Below, piece after piece: positions 1 to 8,536 of a DNA stretch of 51,869 nt. Position 1 is the first letter of the stretch. Every line of letters begins with the position of its first letter. Origin of the DNA: JAAGZL01 sp050288625 (GTDB taxonomy: Bacteria; Pseudomonadota; Gammaproteobacteria; Chromatiales; Chromatiaceae); the NCBI GenBank assembly GCA_050288625.1, contig JBNKEE010000055.1:1-51869 (forward strand), in the 5' to 3' direction. The notes below the pieces were generated by a model. That model was not told the DNA's origin, did no database searches, and was given only the letters and a program-made list of their open reading frames with translations. A program made the translations under genes and the position numbers.

Positions 1-1844
1 ATGGAGACGCCGCCTTCGCCGGTCAGGGCCTGGTGCCGGAGAGCCTGGACCTGTCCCAGCTCCATGGCTATAGAACCGGCGGCACCATCCACTTCATCGT
101 AAACAATCAGATCGGCTTTACCACCAGCCCGGCGCACTCACGTTCTTCACCCTATCCATCGGATGTGGCCAAGATGATCCAGGCCCCGATCTTCCATGTG
201 AATGGCGACGATCCGGAGGCGGTGGTGCATGTTGCCAGGATCGCCACCGAGTATCGTCAGGAGTTCAAACACGATGTGGTCATCGACATGTTCTGTTACC
301 GACGCTATGGCCACAATGAGAGCGATGAACCCTCATTCACTCAGCCCATCATGTACAAGGCCATTGCCGAGCACAAGACCACCCGGGAGATATACGCCAA
401 ACGTCTGATAGAGGAGGGGCTGCATACTCAGGAGAGTGCGGATCAGGTGGCCTCCGATTTTCGCGCCCACCTGGAGCGGGCGTTTGCACAGGTGGATAGC
501 TACAAGCCGGACCGGGCCGACTGGTTGGGAGGTAAATGGGAAGGGCTCTCTACACTACAGGATGAGGAGGAGTTCAAGCAGTACGACACTGCGGTACCGG
601 CCAATATCCTGCAACAGGTGGGCAAAGCCATTACGACTTTTCCGGATGGGTTTGCCGTACATCGAAAACTGGTACGCCAGCTGAAGAGCAAGCGTGAATT
701 GATCGATTCCGGTCAGGGCATAGACTGGGCCACCGCGGAGGCCCTGGCGTTCGGTGTCTTGCTGAGCGAAGGCACGCCGGTGCGGCTATCCGGACAGGAC
801 TCGGGACGTGGCACCTTCTCCCAGCGTCATTCGGTCCTGGTACATCAGGAGGATGAGTCACGCTACATACCCCTTAATAATATAAATCTGGGCCAGGCCA
901 GATTCGAGGTGATAGACAGCCCTCTGTCCGAGGCAGCCGTGCTCGGTTTTGAATACGGTTATACCCTGTCCGATCCCATGACCCTGGTGCTGTGGGAGGC
1001 CCAGTTCGGTGATTTCGCCAACGGCGCCCAGATGATCATCGATCAGTTCATCTCTTCCGGCGAATCCAAGTGGCTGCGCATGTCCGGCTTGGTGATGCTG
1101 TTGCCCCACGGCTATGAAGGCCAGGGTCCGGAACACTCATCCGCCCGGCTGGAGCGCTATCTGCAGCTCTGTGCTCAGGACAACCTGCAGGTGGTGAACA
1201 TCACCACCCCGGCCAACTATTTCCATGTCCTGCGAAGACAGATACGTAGAAACTTCAGGAAGCCGTTGATCGTCATGGCGCCCAAGTCGCTGTTGCGGCA
1301 TAAACTATGCGTAAGCTCCCTGGATGATATGGCGCCGGATACCCAGTTCCAGCGGGTCATAGGCGAGACGCAACAACTGGTCGATGCAGATAAAGTAAAA
1401 CGGGTGGTGCTCTGTTCCGGCAAGGTCTACTACGATCTGCTGCAGGAGAGGACAGAACGCAAGATCGACGATGTAGCCATCATCCGGGTGGAACAGATCT
1501 ATCCATGGCCACGCGACCTGCTGGTAGAACAGATCGGACAGTATCGGAATGCGGATCTGGTCTGGTGTCAGGAGGAGCCTGCCAACATGGGGGCCTGGCA
1601 ATTTGTCCTTCCCAGGTTGCAGTACATCCTGGATATGATAAGTTGCGAGAACAGACGTCCCATATACATAGGTCGGGCCGCATCCGCCTCCACGGCCACC
1701 GGTTATATGGCGGCGCATGCCAAGGAACAGCAACTGCTTGTGGAACAGGCCCTGACATGGGATATATCCGATTTGCCGCAGCCGTTTAAGCGGGAGGCGA
1801 AACTGAGCGAATTGGCACAGAACTATTTCAAAGAGTGTTCCTAG
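1..1844 (+). CDS. sucA: 2-oxoglutarate dehydrogenase E1 component (C-terminal part, 5' end outside window)
   Basis: Thiamine-diphosphate E1 subunit of the 2-oxoglutarate dehydrogenase complex; it decarboxylates 2-oxoglutarate and passes the succinyl group to the lipoyl arm of SucB. The reading frame is open from base 3, where GDAAFAGQG is read, a core motif of E1 followed by the conserved HGYRTGGT and NNQIGFTT segments. The GTG at 33 is therefore internal, not a start. About 613 of the family's usual ~930-940 residues are present. The C-terminal half shows the transketolase-like region (GQDSGRGTFSQRH) and the LPHGYEGQGPEHSSAR stretch typical of SucA. sucB follows after 28 nt, so they are very likely co-transcribed. 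The gene is distinctly GC-rich (about 65% in one 60-base row I counted) compared with sucB (about 42% in one row). Identification is firm. Confidence 0.97.
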   Translation, partial: GDAAFAGQGLVPESLDLSQLHGYRTGGTIHFIVNNQIGFTTSPAHSRSSPYPSDVAKMIQAPIFHVNGDDPEAVVHVARIATEYRQEFKHDVVIDMFCYRRYGHNESDEPSFTQPIMYKAIAEHKTTREIYAKRLIEEGLHTQESADQVASDFRAHLERAFAQVDSYKPDRADWLGGKWEGLSTLQDEEEFKQYDTAVPANILQQVGKAITTFPDGFAVHRKLVRQLKSKRELIDSGQGIDWATAEALAFGVLLSEGTPVRLSGQDSGRGTFSQRHSVLVHQEDESRYIPLNNINLGQARFEVIDSPLSEAAVLGFEYGYTLSDPMTLVLWEAQFGDFANGAQMIIDQFISSGESKWLRMSGLVMLLPHGYEGQGPEHSSARLERYLQLCAQDNLQVVNITTPANYFHVLRRQIRRNFRKPLIVMAPKSLLRHKLCVSSLDDMAPDTQFQRVIGETQQLVDADKVKRVVLCSGKVYYDLLQERTERKIDDVAIIRVEQIYPWPRDLLVEQIGQYRNADLVWCQEEPANMGAWQFVLPRLQYILDMISCENRRPIYIGRAASASTATGYMAAHAKEQQLLVEQALTWDISDLPQPFKREAKLSELAQNYFKECS

Positions 1845-1872
1845 AAGAGTAATAACTAACATCGAGGAAGCT

Positions 1873-3111
1873 ATGACAACCGAGATAATTGTACCTACCG
1901 TTGGGGAGTCCATAACCGAAGCTACCGTTCTCAAATGGCTAAAATCCGTGGGTGATAGTGTTACCGCTGACGAACCACTGGTAGAACTGGAGACCGATAA
2001 GGTTACAGTTGAGGTAAATGCACCGGCAACAGGGGTACTTGAGAACATAGTAGCACCGGAAGAGACGGACGTAGAGATAGGTGCCGTCCTGGGTACCATT
2101 GCAGAGGGATCTGTTGCGGATAAACCTGATCCTGATGCAAATAAGGAAAAAGCAACCCCGGCTAAGGATAAAGAACCAACAATGGCTCCATCTGTACGGC
2201 GCATGGTGGAAGAGCATGATCTAGATCCTTCAACTATAGAAGCGACTGGGAAGGATGGGCGCTTGACCAAAGGAGATATCCTAGCCAATATAAAATCAAA
2301 CAAAGCTCGAATGAAAGAGCGTAATCCCGCTTCCTCGACAGAAGAAAACAAAAAAACTATAGATGATGTTGATAGCTCATCTGCACGAATGCCACCTGCT
2401 GTAGCAGGTCCCAGGGAAGAACGTGTGCGTATGACTCGTCTGCGCAAACGTGTGGCTGAAAGACTCAAAGATGCACAAAATACTGCAGCCATGCTTACTA
2501 CCTTCAACGAGGTGGATATGACGGCAAGTATGGAGATGCGCAGCAACTATAACGAAGCGTTTGAAAAAAAACATGGTGTAAAGATTGGGTTCATGTCCAT
2601 CTTTGCCAAGGCCTGCGTTGTGGCGTTGCAAGAGTACCCGGCAATCAACGCCGAGATCAGTGATGATGAGATCATCTATAAAAATTACTATGATATCGGC
2701 ATAGCGGTTGGCACAGAGCAGGGGTTGGTAGTTCCAGTGCTGCGTGATGTGGGCGCTCTGAGCTTTGCCCAAATTGAGTCTCAGATCAGAGATTATGGAA
2801 GGCGTGCACGTGATGGTCAGTTATCTCTGGACGAGCTTCAGGGAGGTACTTTTACAATAACTAACGGCGGTGTTTATGGATCTATGATGTCAACGCCAAT
2901 ACTGAATGTACCGCAATCCGGAATACTGGGAATGCACAACATCGTACAGCGCCCCATGGTGATGCCAGATGGAAACATAGAGGCCAGGCCTATGATGTAC
3001 ATTGCCCTTACCTATGATCATCGGATAGTAGATGGAAGAGAGGCAGTAGGTTTTCTGGTACGGGTAAAACAGTGTGTCGAAGACCCTAGGCGCATCATGT
3101 TGGATGCATAA
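1873..3111 (+). CDS. sucB: Dihydrolipoyllysine-residue succinyltransferase (E2 of 2-oxoglutarate dehydrogenase)
   Basis: E2 core of the 2-oxoglutarate dehydrogenase complex; transfers succinyl from lipoate to CoA. One N-terminal lipoyl domain (residues ~1-77) carries the lipoylated lysine in ETDKVTVE (K43). A peripheral subunit-binding domain (PSVRRMVEEHDLD...GRLTKGDI, ~106-140) binds E1/E3. A charged linker leads to the acyltransferase domain, which ends with the catalytic H383-x3-D387-G motif (DHRIVDG). The length (412 aa) is normal for SucB. It sits between sucA and lpd with short spacers, as expected for a single operon. The start at ATG 1873 is preceded by GAGGAAG. The base composition drops sharply relative to sucA. 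Confidence 0.97.
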   Translation: MTTEIIVPTVGESITEATVLKWLKSVGDSVTADEPLVELETDKVTVEVNAPATGVLENIVAPEETDVEIGAVLGTIAEGSVADKPDPDANKEKATPAKDKEPTMAPSVRRMVEEHDLDPSTIEATGKDGRLTKGDILANIKSNKARMKERNPASSTEENKKTIDDVDSSSARMPPAVAGPREERVRMTRLRKRVAERLKDAQNTAAMLTTFNEVDMTASMEMRSNYNEAFEKKHGVKIGFMSIFAKACVVALQEYPAINAEISDDEIIYKNYYDIGIAVGTEQGLVVPVLRDVGALSFAQIESQIRDYGRRARDGQLSLDELQGGTFTITNGGVYGSMMSTPILNVPQSGILGMHNIVQRPMVMPDGNIEARPMMYIALTYDHRIVDGREAVGFLVRVKQCVEDPRRIMLDA

Positions 3112-3127
3112 GTTAAGGAATGAATTA

Positions 3128-4534
3128 ATGAGCGAAGGTAGTTTTGATCTGGTAGTGATAGGAGGCGGACCTGGAGGTTATGTCGCTGCCATTCGTGCGG
3201 CACAACTTGGAATGAGAGTGGCCTGTTTGGAAAAGCGAGGAACCTTGGGCGGTACCTGTCTCAATGTGGGATGTATCCCATCCAAAGCCTTGTTGCAGTC
3301 ATCCCATCACTTTGAAGTTGCAACCAATGAGTTTACAGCCCATGGTATTAAAACCTCCGGTCTGGAAGTTGACCTGGAAGCAATGCTTAATCGTAAGAAT
3401 AAAGTGGTGGACGATCTAACAAAGGGTATAGAGTTTCTATTTAAAAAGAATAAAGTCACCTATATCCAGGGAACAGGAGTGTTGACAGGAGACGGACAGA
3501 TAAAAGTAGCTTTGCTGGATGGCGCCGAGCAACAATTAACAGCAGGAAGTATATTGATTGCCACAGGTTCAGATGTGGCACAACTGCCTGGGATTGGTAT
3601 CGACGAGAAGCAGATTATATCCAGCACAGGTGCCTTGGCTCTAGATAAGATTCCGTCCAAAATGATCGTTATCGGTGGTGGAGTGATCGGACTAGAATTG
3701 GGTTCGGTGTGGCGACGTCTGGGCGCACAGGTCACAGTGGTAGAGTTTATGGACACATTGTTGCCAGGGATGGATGTTGATATCCGCAAACAGATGCAGC
3801 GCAGTATGAAAAAGCAGAAGATGGATATCAAGCTATCCACCAAGGTGGTGGGCGCTGAGAAGAATAAAGATGGCGTAACCCTAACTATAGAGTCGGTTAA
3901 AAAAGGTACCGAGACCATAGAGGCGGATGTAGTGCTAATTGCCGTAGGGCGTACCCCATATACTGATGGACTGGGTCTGGAAGATGTTGGGGTGGCTACG
4001 GACGATAAAGGGTTTATCCAGGTGGATAATAACTTCAAGACCAACATTGATGGCATATATGCCATCGGTGATGTGATCGGAGGAGCTATGCTGGCCCACA
4101 AAGCAGAGGAAGAGGGTGTTGCCATTGCTGAATTGCTTGCAGGTAAGCCTGGGCATGTGAACTATGCGGTAATCCCAGGTGTGGTATACACATGGCCAGA
4201 GGCGGCAAGCGTAGGACGCACAGAAGATGGGCTGAAGCAAGACGGCATCGCCTATACAGTAGGAAAGTTTGCCTTCAGCGCAAACTCCAGGGCCAGGGCC
4301 AATGGCGATAGCGATGGATTTGTTAAGATTCTGGCCGATGCCGAGACAGATAAGGTGTTAGGCGTACACATGGTCGGCCCCGGTGCTGGTGAACTGATCG
4401 CTGAGGCGGTCAGCGTCATGGAGTTCGGAGGTTCCGCAGAAGATATCGCGCGCACCTGTCACGCCCACCCGTCCCTGAGTGAGGCGGTAAAAGAGGCGGC
4501 GTTGGATGTGGATGGCAGGGCGATACATGCCTAG
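3128..4534 (+). CDS. lpd: Dihydrolipoyl dehydrogenase (E3)
   Basis: FAD flavoprotein that reoxidises dihydrolipoamide with NAD+; serves 2-oxoglutarate dehydrogenase here and possibly other 2-oxoacid complexes. The N-terminal FAD-binding motif is VVIGGGPGGYVAA. The redox-active disulfide is in GGTCLNVGCIPSK, and a second dinucleotide motif (VIGGGVIGLELG) binds NAD. The C-terminal HAHPSLSEAVKEA holds the catalytic His-Glu pair. I chose ATG 3128 (468 aa), preceded by TTAAGGAATGAA. The frame stays open upstream to 3074, but that would overlap sucB and add residues that family members lack. It is the last gene of the sucA-sucB-lpd operon. Confidence 0.96.
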   Translation: MSEGSFDLVVIGGGPGGYVAAIRAAQLGMRVACLEKRGTLGGTCLNVGCIPSKALLQSSHHFEVATNEFTAHGIKTSGLEVDLEAMLNRKNKVVDDLTKGIEFLFKKNKVTYIQGTGVLTGDGQIKVALLDGAEQQLTAGSILIATGSDVAQLPGIGIDEKQIISSTGALALDKIPSKMIVIGGGVIGLELGSVWRRLGAQVTVVEFMDTLLPGMDVDIRKQMQRSMKKQKMDIKLSTKVVGAEKNKDGVTLTIESVKKGTETIEADVVLIAVGRTPYTDGLGLEDVGVATDDKGFIQVDNNFKTNIDGIYAIGDVIGGAMLAHKAEEEGVAIAELLAGKPGHVNYAVIPGVVYTWPEAASVGRTEDGLKQDGIAYTVGKFAFSANSRARANGDSDGFVKILADAETDKVLGVHMVGPGAGELIAEAVSVMEFGGSAEDIARTCHAHPSLSEAVKEAALDVDGRAIHA

Positions 4535-4543
4535 AAAAACAGT

Positions 4544-4602
4544 GTAGGAGCCAGCTCCTGCGGGCGAAAATCATACATAATCAATCGCCCAGAGGACTGG
4601 GC
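4544..4602. repeat. REP-like palindromic elements after lpd
   Basis: Between lpd and the OsmC gene there are two hairpin-forming units. The first is AGGAGC-CA-GCTCCT (4546-4559) followed by GCGGGCG. The second is GCCCAG-AGGA-CTGGGC (4587-4602). The TGTAGGAGC...GCGGGCGAA type of sequence resembles the REP elements scattered in Pseudomonas and related Gammaproteobacteria. I saw no second copy in this window, so the REP reading is inference. Neither stem is followed by a T-run, so they are not classic intrinsic terminators, but they may end or stabilise the suc transcript. Confidence 0.45.
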
Positions 4603-4700
4603 TCTGATCCACAGGGATGAGGGGAATGCACATGAATTGCCAGGAGCAATCTGTGCTTAGAAGAAAAATCAGAACATATTAATAATATTAAGGAAATAGT

Positions 4701-5096
4701 ATGAAACAAACCCTGGCAGTCAGTTTTCCTGGTGGCAAAAAAGTAGACGTCGATCTCGATAATGTAAAGATAGAGACTGATCAGTCCCCGGAACACGGTG
4801 GGGATGGATCAGCGCCTGAACCCTTCGCTCTGTTTCTGGCATCCCTGGCCAGTTGCGCCGGTATATTCGCCCTGGGTTTCTGTCAATCAAGAGAACTGCC
4901 CACTGAAGGGCTGGCCATCGATATGGATTGGGAGAACGATGACAAGCCACCATTCGCCGCCAAGGTGATATTTCGTGTGACTCTGCCTAAAGATTTTCCG
5001 GAAAAGTATCGTCCCAGCATCATAAGATCTATCGAGAAGTGCAAGGTGAAATACTATATAAATAATCCGCCTGAGTTTAGTGTGGAAGTGGGGTAG
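4701..5096 (+). CDS. OsmC family protein (YhfA-like)
   Basis: Small OsmC/Ohr-superfamily protein of 131 aa. Family members are thiol-based peroxidases or proteins of unknown role. The segment PEHGGDGSAPEPFALFLASL with the first cysteine in ASCAGIF (C52), a second at C61 (FCQSRELP) and the alternating strands at the C-terminus are typical of the YhfA-like branch. The cysteine arrangement differs from that of true Ohr, so substrate specificity is not predictable. The start ATG 4701 has a good ribosome-binding site (AAGGAAAT). It stands alone between the suc operon and the small-gene cluster. Confidence 0.85.
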   Translation: MKQTLAVSFPGGKKVDVDLDNVKIETDQSPEHGGDGSAPEPFALFLASLASCAGIFALGFCQSRELPTEGLAIDMDWENDDKPPFAAKVIFRVTLPKDFPEKYRPSIIRSIEKCKVKYYINNPPEFSVEVG

Positions 5097-5155
5097 GAGA
5101 TCAGCATATCAAAAGAGTCAGAGTCGATTGGTCTTTTGTAAAAGATAGAATACTT

Positions 5156-5500
5156 ATGATTACAGTTTGTCACCCTGTAGATGAAATAGAGCAAATGTTA
5201 TTAGTTGCTGAATTGGAATATGCTGGTATTCCATATTTTATAAATGCTCAGTATTTCGGCGGGCTATATCCTGGTATGCAAGTACCATGGTACAACGAAA
5301 GAGCAATAAGAGTACCCTCATCCTGCTATCAGGACGCAATTAATCTTATCAATAGCTTCCGAGATAATTATGTAATCCAATCTGAATCATTAGATTTTAC
5401 ATCAAAATTGAGAATGTTAGGTGAAGCAATATTATTTGGATGGGTAGTGCCATATGGGGTAAAGAAAAAGTGTTCTAGCCAGACGTCTACGGACGGTTGA
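5156..5500 (+). CDS. DUF2007-like small protein
   Basis: A 114-aa protein. The N-terminal ~70 residues follow the pattern of DUF2007-type proteins: a valine-rich first strand, the helix IEQMLLVAELEYAGIPYFI, a glycine-rich turn (YFGGLYPGM) and a strand AIRVPSS leading to a helix. This family has been suggested to act in signalling, with no demonstrated function. The C-terminal ~35 residues include a hydrophobic stretch (ILFGWVVPYGV) that might touch the membrane. The ribosome-binding site is weak. The assignment rests on overall pattern only. Confidence 0.55.
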   Translation: MITVCHPVDEIEQMLLVAELEYAGIPYFINAQYFGGLYPGMQVPWYNERAIRVPSSCYQDAINLINSFRDNYVIQSESLDFTSKLRMLGEAILFGWVVPYGVKKKCSSQTSTDG

Positions 5501-5509
5501 GTTTAGTAG

Positions 5510-6145
5510 AGAAAAGTTGACACAATAGAAATCATCGCATACCACAAGGGCAAAAAAATAAAATACCTCTGGCTAACAATCTACTTCACGGTCCTGATAT
5601 GGTCCGGTATCAACCCCAAGGATCAGTTCACCTGGTTTCTTGAGGTGGTGCCTGCACTTATTGGTATTGTCCTGATCGTTGCCACCTATAGGTCGTTCCG
5701 GCTGACACCGCTGCTTTATTTCTTCATCCTTGTGCACTGTATCATCCTTATGGTGGGCGGCCACTATACCTATGCCGAAGTGCCGTTGTTCGATAATCTG
5801 TTCGGTGCAGTGAGAAACAACTACGATAAGGTTGGCCATTTCGCACAGGGGTTTGTACCAGCACTGTTGGCTCGGGAGATATTGATCCGTAAGGGTGTTG
5901 TAAATGGAGAAGGGTGGCTGAATCTGTTTGTTATTTCTATTTGTTTAGCGTTCAGCGCCTTTTATGAATTGATAGAGTGGTGGGTTGCTATCGCTACCGA
6001 TGATGATGCCGAGGCATTCCTAGGCACGCAGGGATACGTATGGGATACACAGTCTGATATGTTTATGGCATTGATCGGGGCGATCTGTTCTCTTGTGCTT
6101 TTGTCCAAGGTGCATGATACGCAACTCAGGAAAATACAGGATTAA
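5510..6145 (+). CDS. YjdF/DUF2238 family membrane protein lacking a standard start codon
   Basis: Multi-pass membrane protein of the DUF2238 (E. coli YjdF) family, function unknown. Conserved family stretches are FTWFLEVVPALIG near the N-terminus, DKVGHFAQGF in the middle and ELIEWWVA followed by a GxxxDTQSDM motif. The first in-frame GTG/ATG-type codon is at 5645, but family-like sequence (IYFTVLIWSGINPKDQF) continues upstream in the same frame to a stop at 5507-5509. No ATG, GTG or TTG occurs in that 135-nt stretch. With an AUA (5525) or AUC (5531) start the protein would be about 204-206 aa, close to the length I recall for YjdF. Either a rare start codon is used, or the start codon or frame was lost by mutation or sequencing error. 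It probably heads the next two genes. Confidence 0.8.
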   Translation, partial: RKVDTIEIIAYHKGKKIKYLWLTIYFTVLIWSGINPKDQFTWFLEVVPALIGIVLIVATYRSFRLTPLLYFFILVHCIILMVGGHYTYAEVPLFDNLFGAVRNNYDKVGHFAQGFVPALLAREILIRKGVVNGEGWLNLFVISICLAFSAFYELIEWWVAIATDDDAEAFLGTQGYVWDTQSDMFMALIGAICSLVLLSKVHDTQLRKIQD

Positions 6146-6150
6146 GGTCG

Positions 6151-6519
6151 ATGATAACAGAAGAGGAAGCTAACAGATTCGCCAAAGACTGGATCGAGGC
6201 ATGGAACGCCCATGATCTGGACCGGATCATGCAGCACTATACAGCGGATGTGGAGTATTTCTCTCCGTTTGTGGCTAGACTCACTGATAACCAAACAGGG
6301 ATGCTTCAGGGTAGAGACAATGTTAAGGAGTATCTTACCAACGGGCTAGCGGTCTATCCAGATCTTCATTTCAATCTGCTGCATGTCTTTACAGGCGTGC
6401 ACAGTATTACTTTGCATTATCAGAGTGTCAATCACCAGGTTGCGGCTGAGGTATTCGAATTGAACGAAGAAGGTTTGGTCATGCGTGTTCAATGCCATTA
6501 TTATCAGTCTGACTCTTAG
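6151..6519 (+). CDS. SnoaL-like (NTF2-fold) protein
   Basis: A 122-aa protein with the NTF2/SnoaL pattern: an N-terminal helix pair (FAKDWIEAWNAHDLDRIMQHY) followed by TADVEYFSP, a GRDNVKEYL helix and a set of beta strands. The family includes ketosteroid-isomerase-like enzymes and many small-ligand binders, so a specific reaction cannot be assigned. ATG 6151 has a ribosome-binding site (AAGGT) and lies 5 nt after the YjdF-like gene, so the two are probably co-transcribed. The GyrI-like gene follows after 18 nt. Confidence 0.75.
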   Translation: MITEEEANRFAKDWIEAWNAHDLDRIMQHYTADVEYFSPFVARLTDNQTGMLQGRDNVKEYLTNGLAVYPDLHFNLLHVFTGVHSITLHYQSVNHQVAAEVFELNEEGLVMRVQCHYYQSDS

Positions 6520-6537
6520 GGGCATGCTGGTATAGCC

Positions 6538-7149
6538 ATGAAAAAGATCGATTACAAAAAAGAGCTCAAGCATCTGTATAAGCCGTCTGCTAATAAGGTG
6601 GAGATGGTAGAGGTGGCAAGGATGAACTTCCTCATGATCGATGGAGAGGGCGATCCGAACACATCTAAGTCATTCGAGGATGCCATTAGCGCACTCTATC
6701 CGCTCGCGTATACATTGAAGTTTATGGTGAAGAAGGGCGAGATAGGTATCGATTATGGAGTTATGCCCCTGGAAGGTCTGTGGTGGGCAGATGATATCAC
6801 TGCATTTGTTGCAGGCAGGAAAGATGAATGGAAGTGGACGCTGATGATCATGCAGCCGGATCTGATTACGGCAGATATTGTTAAGGACGCGATAGAGCAG
6901 GTTGAGGTGAAGAAAAACCCGGCAGCCTTACCCCTGATCAGGTTTGAAGAGTTTGCAGAGGGTAGGGCCGCACAGACCATGCATATCGGGCCGTTTTCGG
7001 AAGAGGGTCCGACTATAGAAAGGGTGCATGCGTTTATTGCAGAAAACGGATCAAGCCTAAGCGGCAAACATCACGAAATATACCTGAGTGATATAAGGCG
7101 GGCCGCCCCGGAAAAATGGAAGACCATTATCAGGCAGCCTATGGCGTAA
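6538..7149 (+). CDS. GyrI-like small-molecule-binding domain protein
   Basis: A 203-aa protein of the GyrI-like/SOUL ligand-binding fold (COG4832-type). Features are an N-terminal KKELKHLYKP, the strand ARMNFLMIDGEGDPN, PLAYTLKF, the EGLWW segment and a C-terminal AAQTMHIGPFSEEGPTIERVH region. Homologues are stand-alone relatives of the effector-binding domain of MerR/AraC regulators; some hydrolyse cyclopropanoid or similar compounds, most are uncharacterised. No DNA-binding domain is present. It is the third gene of the small plus-strand group and converges on the chemoreceptor gene. Confidence 0.8.
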   Translation: MKKIDYKKELKHLYKPSANKVEMVEVARMNFLMIDGEGDPNTSKSFEDAISALYPLAYTLKFMVKKGEIGIDYGVMPLEGLWWADDITAFVAGRKDEWKWTLMIMQPDLITADIVKDAIEQVEVKKNPAALPLIRFEEFAEGRAAQTMHIGPFSEEGPTIERVHAFIAENGSSLSGKHHEIYLSDIRRAAPEKWKTIIRQPMA

Positions 7150-7162
7150 AGACATAAGATTT

Positions 7163-8341
7163 TTAGTGCCTAAACTGATTCACTAGTTCCTTTAGTTTGC
7201 CTGCCTGGGTATTCAGATCACGCGTGAATGATACGATCTGCTCTGATCCTTCTGTCATCTGATGGCTGTCCCTGCTTATCGCCTGTACGTGTTTATTTAC
7301 GTCGTTCACAATAGAGTGTTGAAAGGATGCGGTTTCGGCAAAGGAGCGATTGCGCTCGGATATACCTCTAATGTCGCCGGAGATCTCGGCCAGCAACTCG
7401 GCAGTGTGCTCGAACTTTTCTTCCGTGCCTTCAGCCTGGGAGCGTGCATCTTCCATCGCCTGTACCGCGTCACCTGAACCCTGCTGCAGTTCATTGATTA
7501 TCTCCGCAATCTCTCCGGTTGATTGTTGGGTGCGTGTGGCCAGGGTACGCACTTCGTCCGCGACTACCGCGAAACCTCGTCCTTGTTCTCCGGCTCGGGC
7601 CGCTTCAATGGCCGCATTCAGGGCCAACAGATTGGTCTGTTCGGCAATATTGCGGATAACGTCCAACACACTGCCGATGCTGTCATTTTTCTCTTCTAAC
7701 TTGCTGATTACATCAGATGCATGATGAATGCTGGTGGATAGAGAGGATATAGATCCGATCGCCTCGGTGGCGATTAGTGCACCTTCACGTGCTTTGCTAT
7801 CAGCGTTCTCGGTAAGTGCGGCATTTTCGGTCGCAGACTCTGCAATCTGCCGTACAGTCTCGCTGAGCTCATTAATGGTGTTTGCCACCTGGTCCGTTTC
7901 TGAATTCTGACGGGCGGCGCATTCCATCCCAAAGTCACACACTGTAGATAGTTTTTTGGATCTATCTTCAAGTTGAATAGTTGATTGTCCGATCTGGCTG
8001 ATCATGCTCCGCAGGTTGGCGGTCATCAGATTAAAGCTGGATATGATCTCACCTACTAGATCATTGCTTTTGAGTACACAGTCATGTGATATATCTTTTT
8101 CGCTGATGGCGTGAGCTACAACGTAGATTTGTTTCAGACGACGTAGAAGAATTTGCTTGCACAGAAGGTAGTTGACTAGTCCGATTGAGAGGCCGGCAAC
8201 GATGCAACCTATTGTGAACCAAGTCTTTGCACCCGGATGCCACTCTACAAAAATGTTGGCGTAAAATGGAAATATCAACCCCATCAAAAAACCAAAGGCC
8301 AGATAAGATAGAAATAGGTTCCTTAATATACTTGGCTTCAT
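7163..8341 (-). CDS. Methyl-accepting chemotaxis protein with minimal periplasmic part
   Basis: A 392-aa chemoreceptor. Two N-terminal membrane helices (about residues 8-31 and 42-62) are joined by only about ten residues (EWHPGAKTWF), so there is no periplasmic sensor domain. A HAMP-like linker region (~63-115) precedes the long coiled-coil signalling domain. The CheA/CheW-binding hairpin tip is intact (AEQTNLLALNAAIEAARAG, ~233-251, then GRGFAVVADEVRTLA). No C-terminal CheR pentapeptide is seen. It may sense membrane state or cytoplasmic signals. The gene is monocistronic and converges on the GyrI-like gene. Confidence 0.93.
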   Translation of the reverse strand: MKPSILRNLFLSYLAFGFLMGLIFPFYANIFVEWHPGAKTWFTIGCIVAGLSIGLVNYLLCKQILLRRLKQIYVVAHAISEKDISHDCVLKSNDLVGEIISSFNLMTANLRSMISQIGQSTIQLEDRSKKLSTVCDFGMECAARQNSETDQVANTINELSETVRQIAESATENAALTENADSKAREGALIATEAIGSISSLSTSIHHASDVISKLEEKNDSIGSVLDVIRNIAEQTNLLALNAAIEAARAGEQGRGFAVVADEVRTLATRTQQSTGEIAEIINELQQGSGDAVQAMEDARSQAEGTEEKFEHTAELLAEISGDIRGISERNRSFAETASFQHSIVNDVNKHVQAISRDSHQMTEGSEQIVSFTRDLNTQAGKLKELVNQFRH

Positions 8342-8536
8342 TTATTCTTATATCCCCTGAAGTAACAAACAATGCACTTAGTTTATATATTTGCGGTTGC
8401 TATCGGAAAAACTTTAGTATTTTGCCAGGAAACAAAGGAATAACGGCAGAAGTGCTCCTCAGTTCATTCGCCTGATAGACAGGAACACAATCTATTTCCG
8501 CATAGATATTTTATGGAATAATTCAGAGGAAACTGT

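Noticed and set aside
1305..2546. 413-codon minus-strand open frame across sucA/sucB
   Set aside because: Antisense to two certain genes; its translation is Ser/Thr/Val-rich with no domain pattern, as expected for a shadow frame.
3460..4125. 221-codon minus-strand open frame inside lpd
   Set aside because: Antisense shadow of lpd with Ser/Pro/Ile-rich low-information sequence.
5110..5138. CAAAAGA...TCTTTTG inverted repeat after the OsmC gene
   Set aside because: Only 7 A/T-rich pairs with a 15-nt loop and no T-run; too weak to call a terminator.
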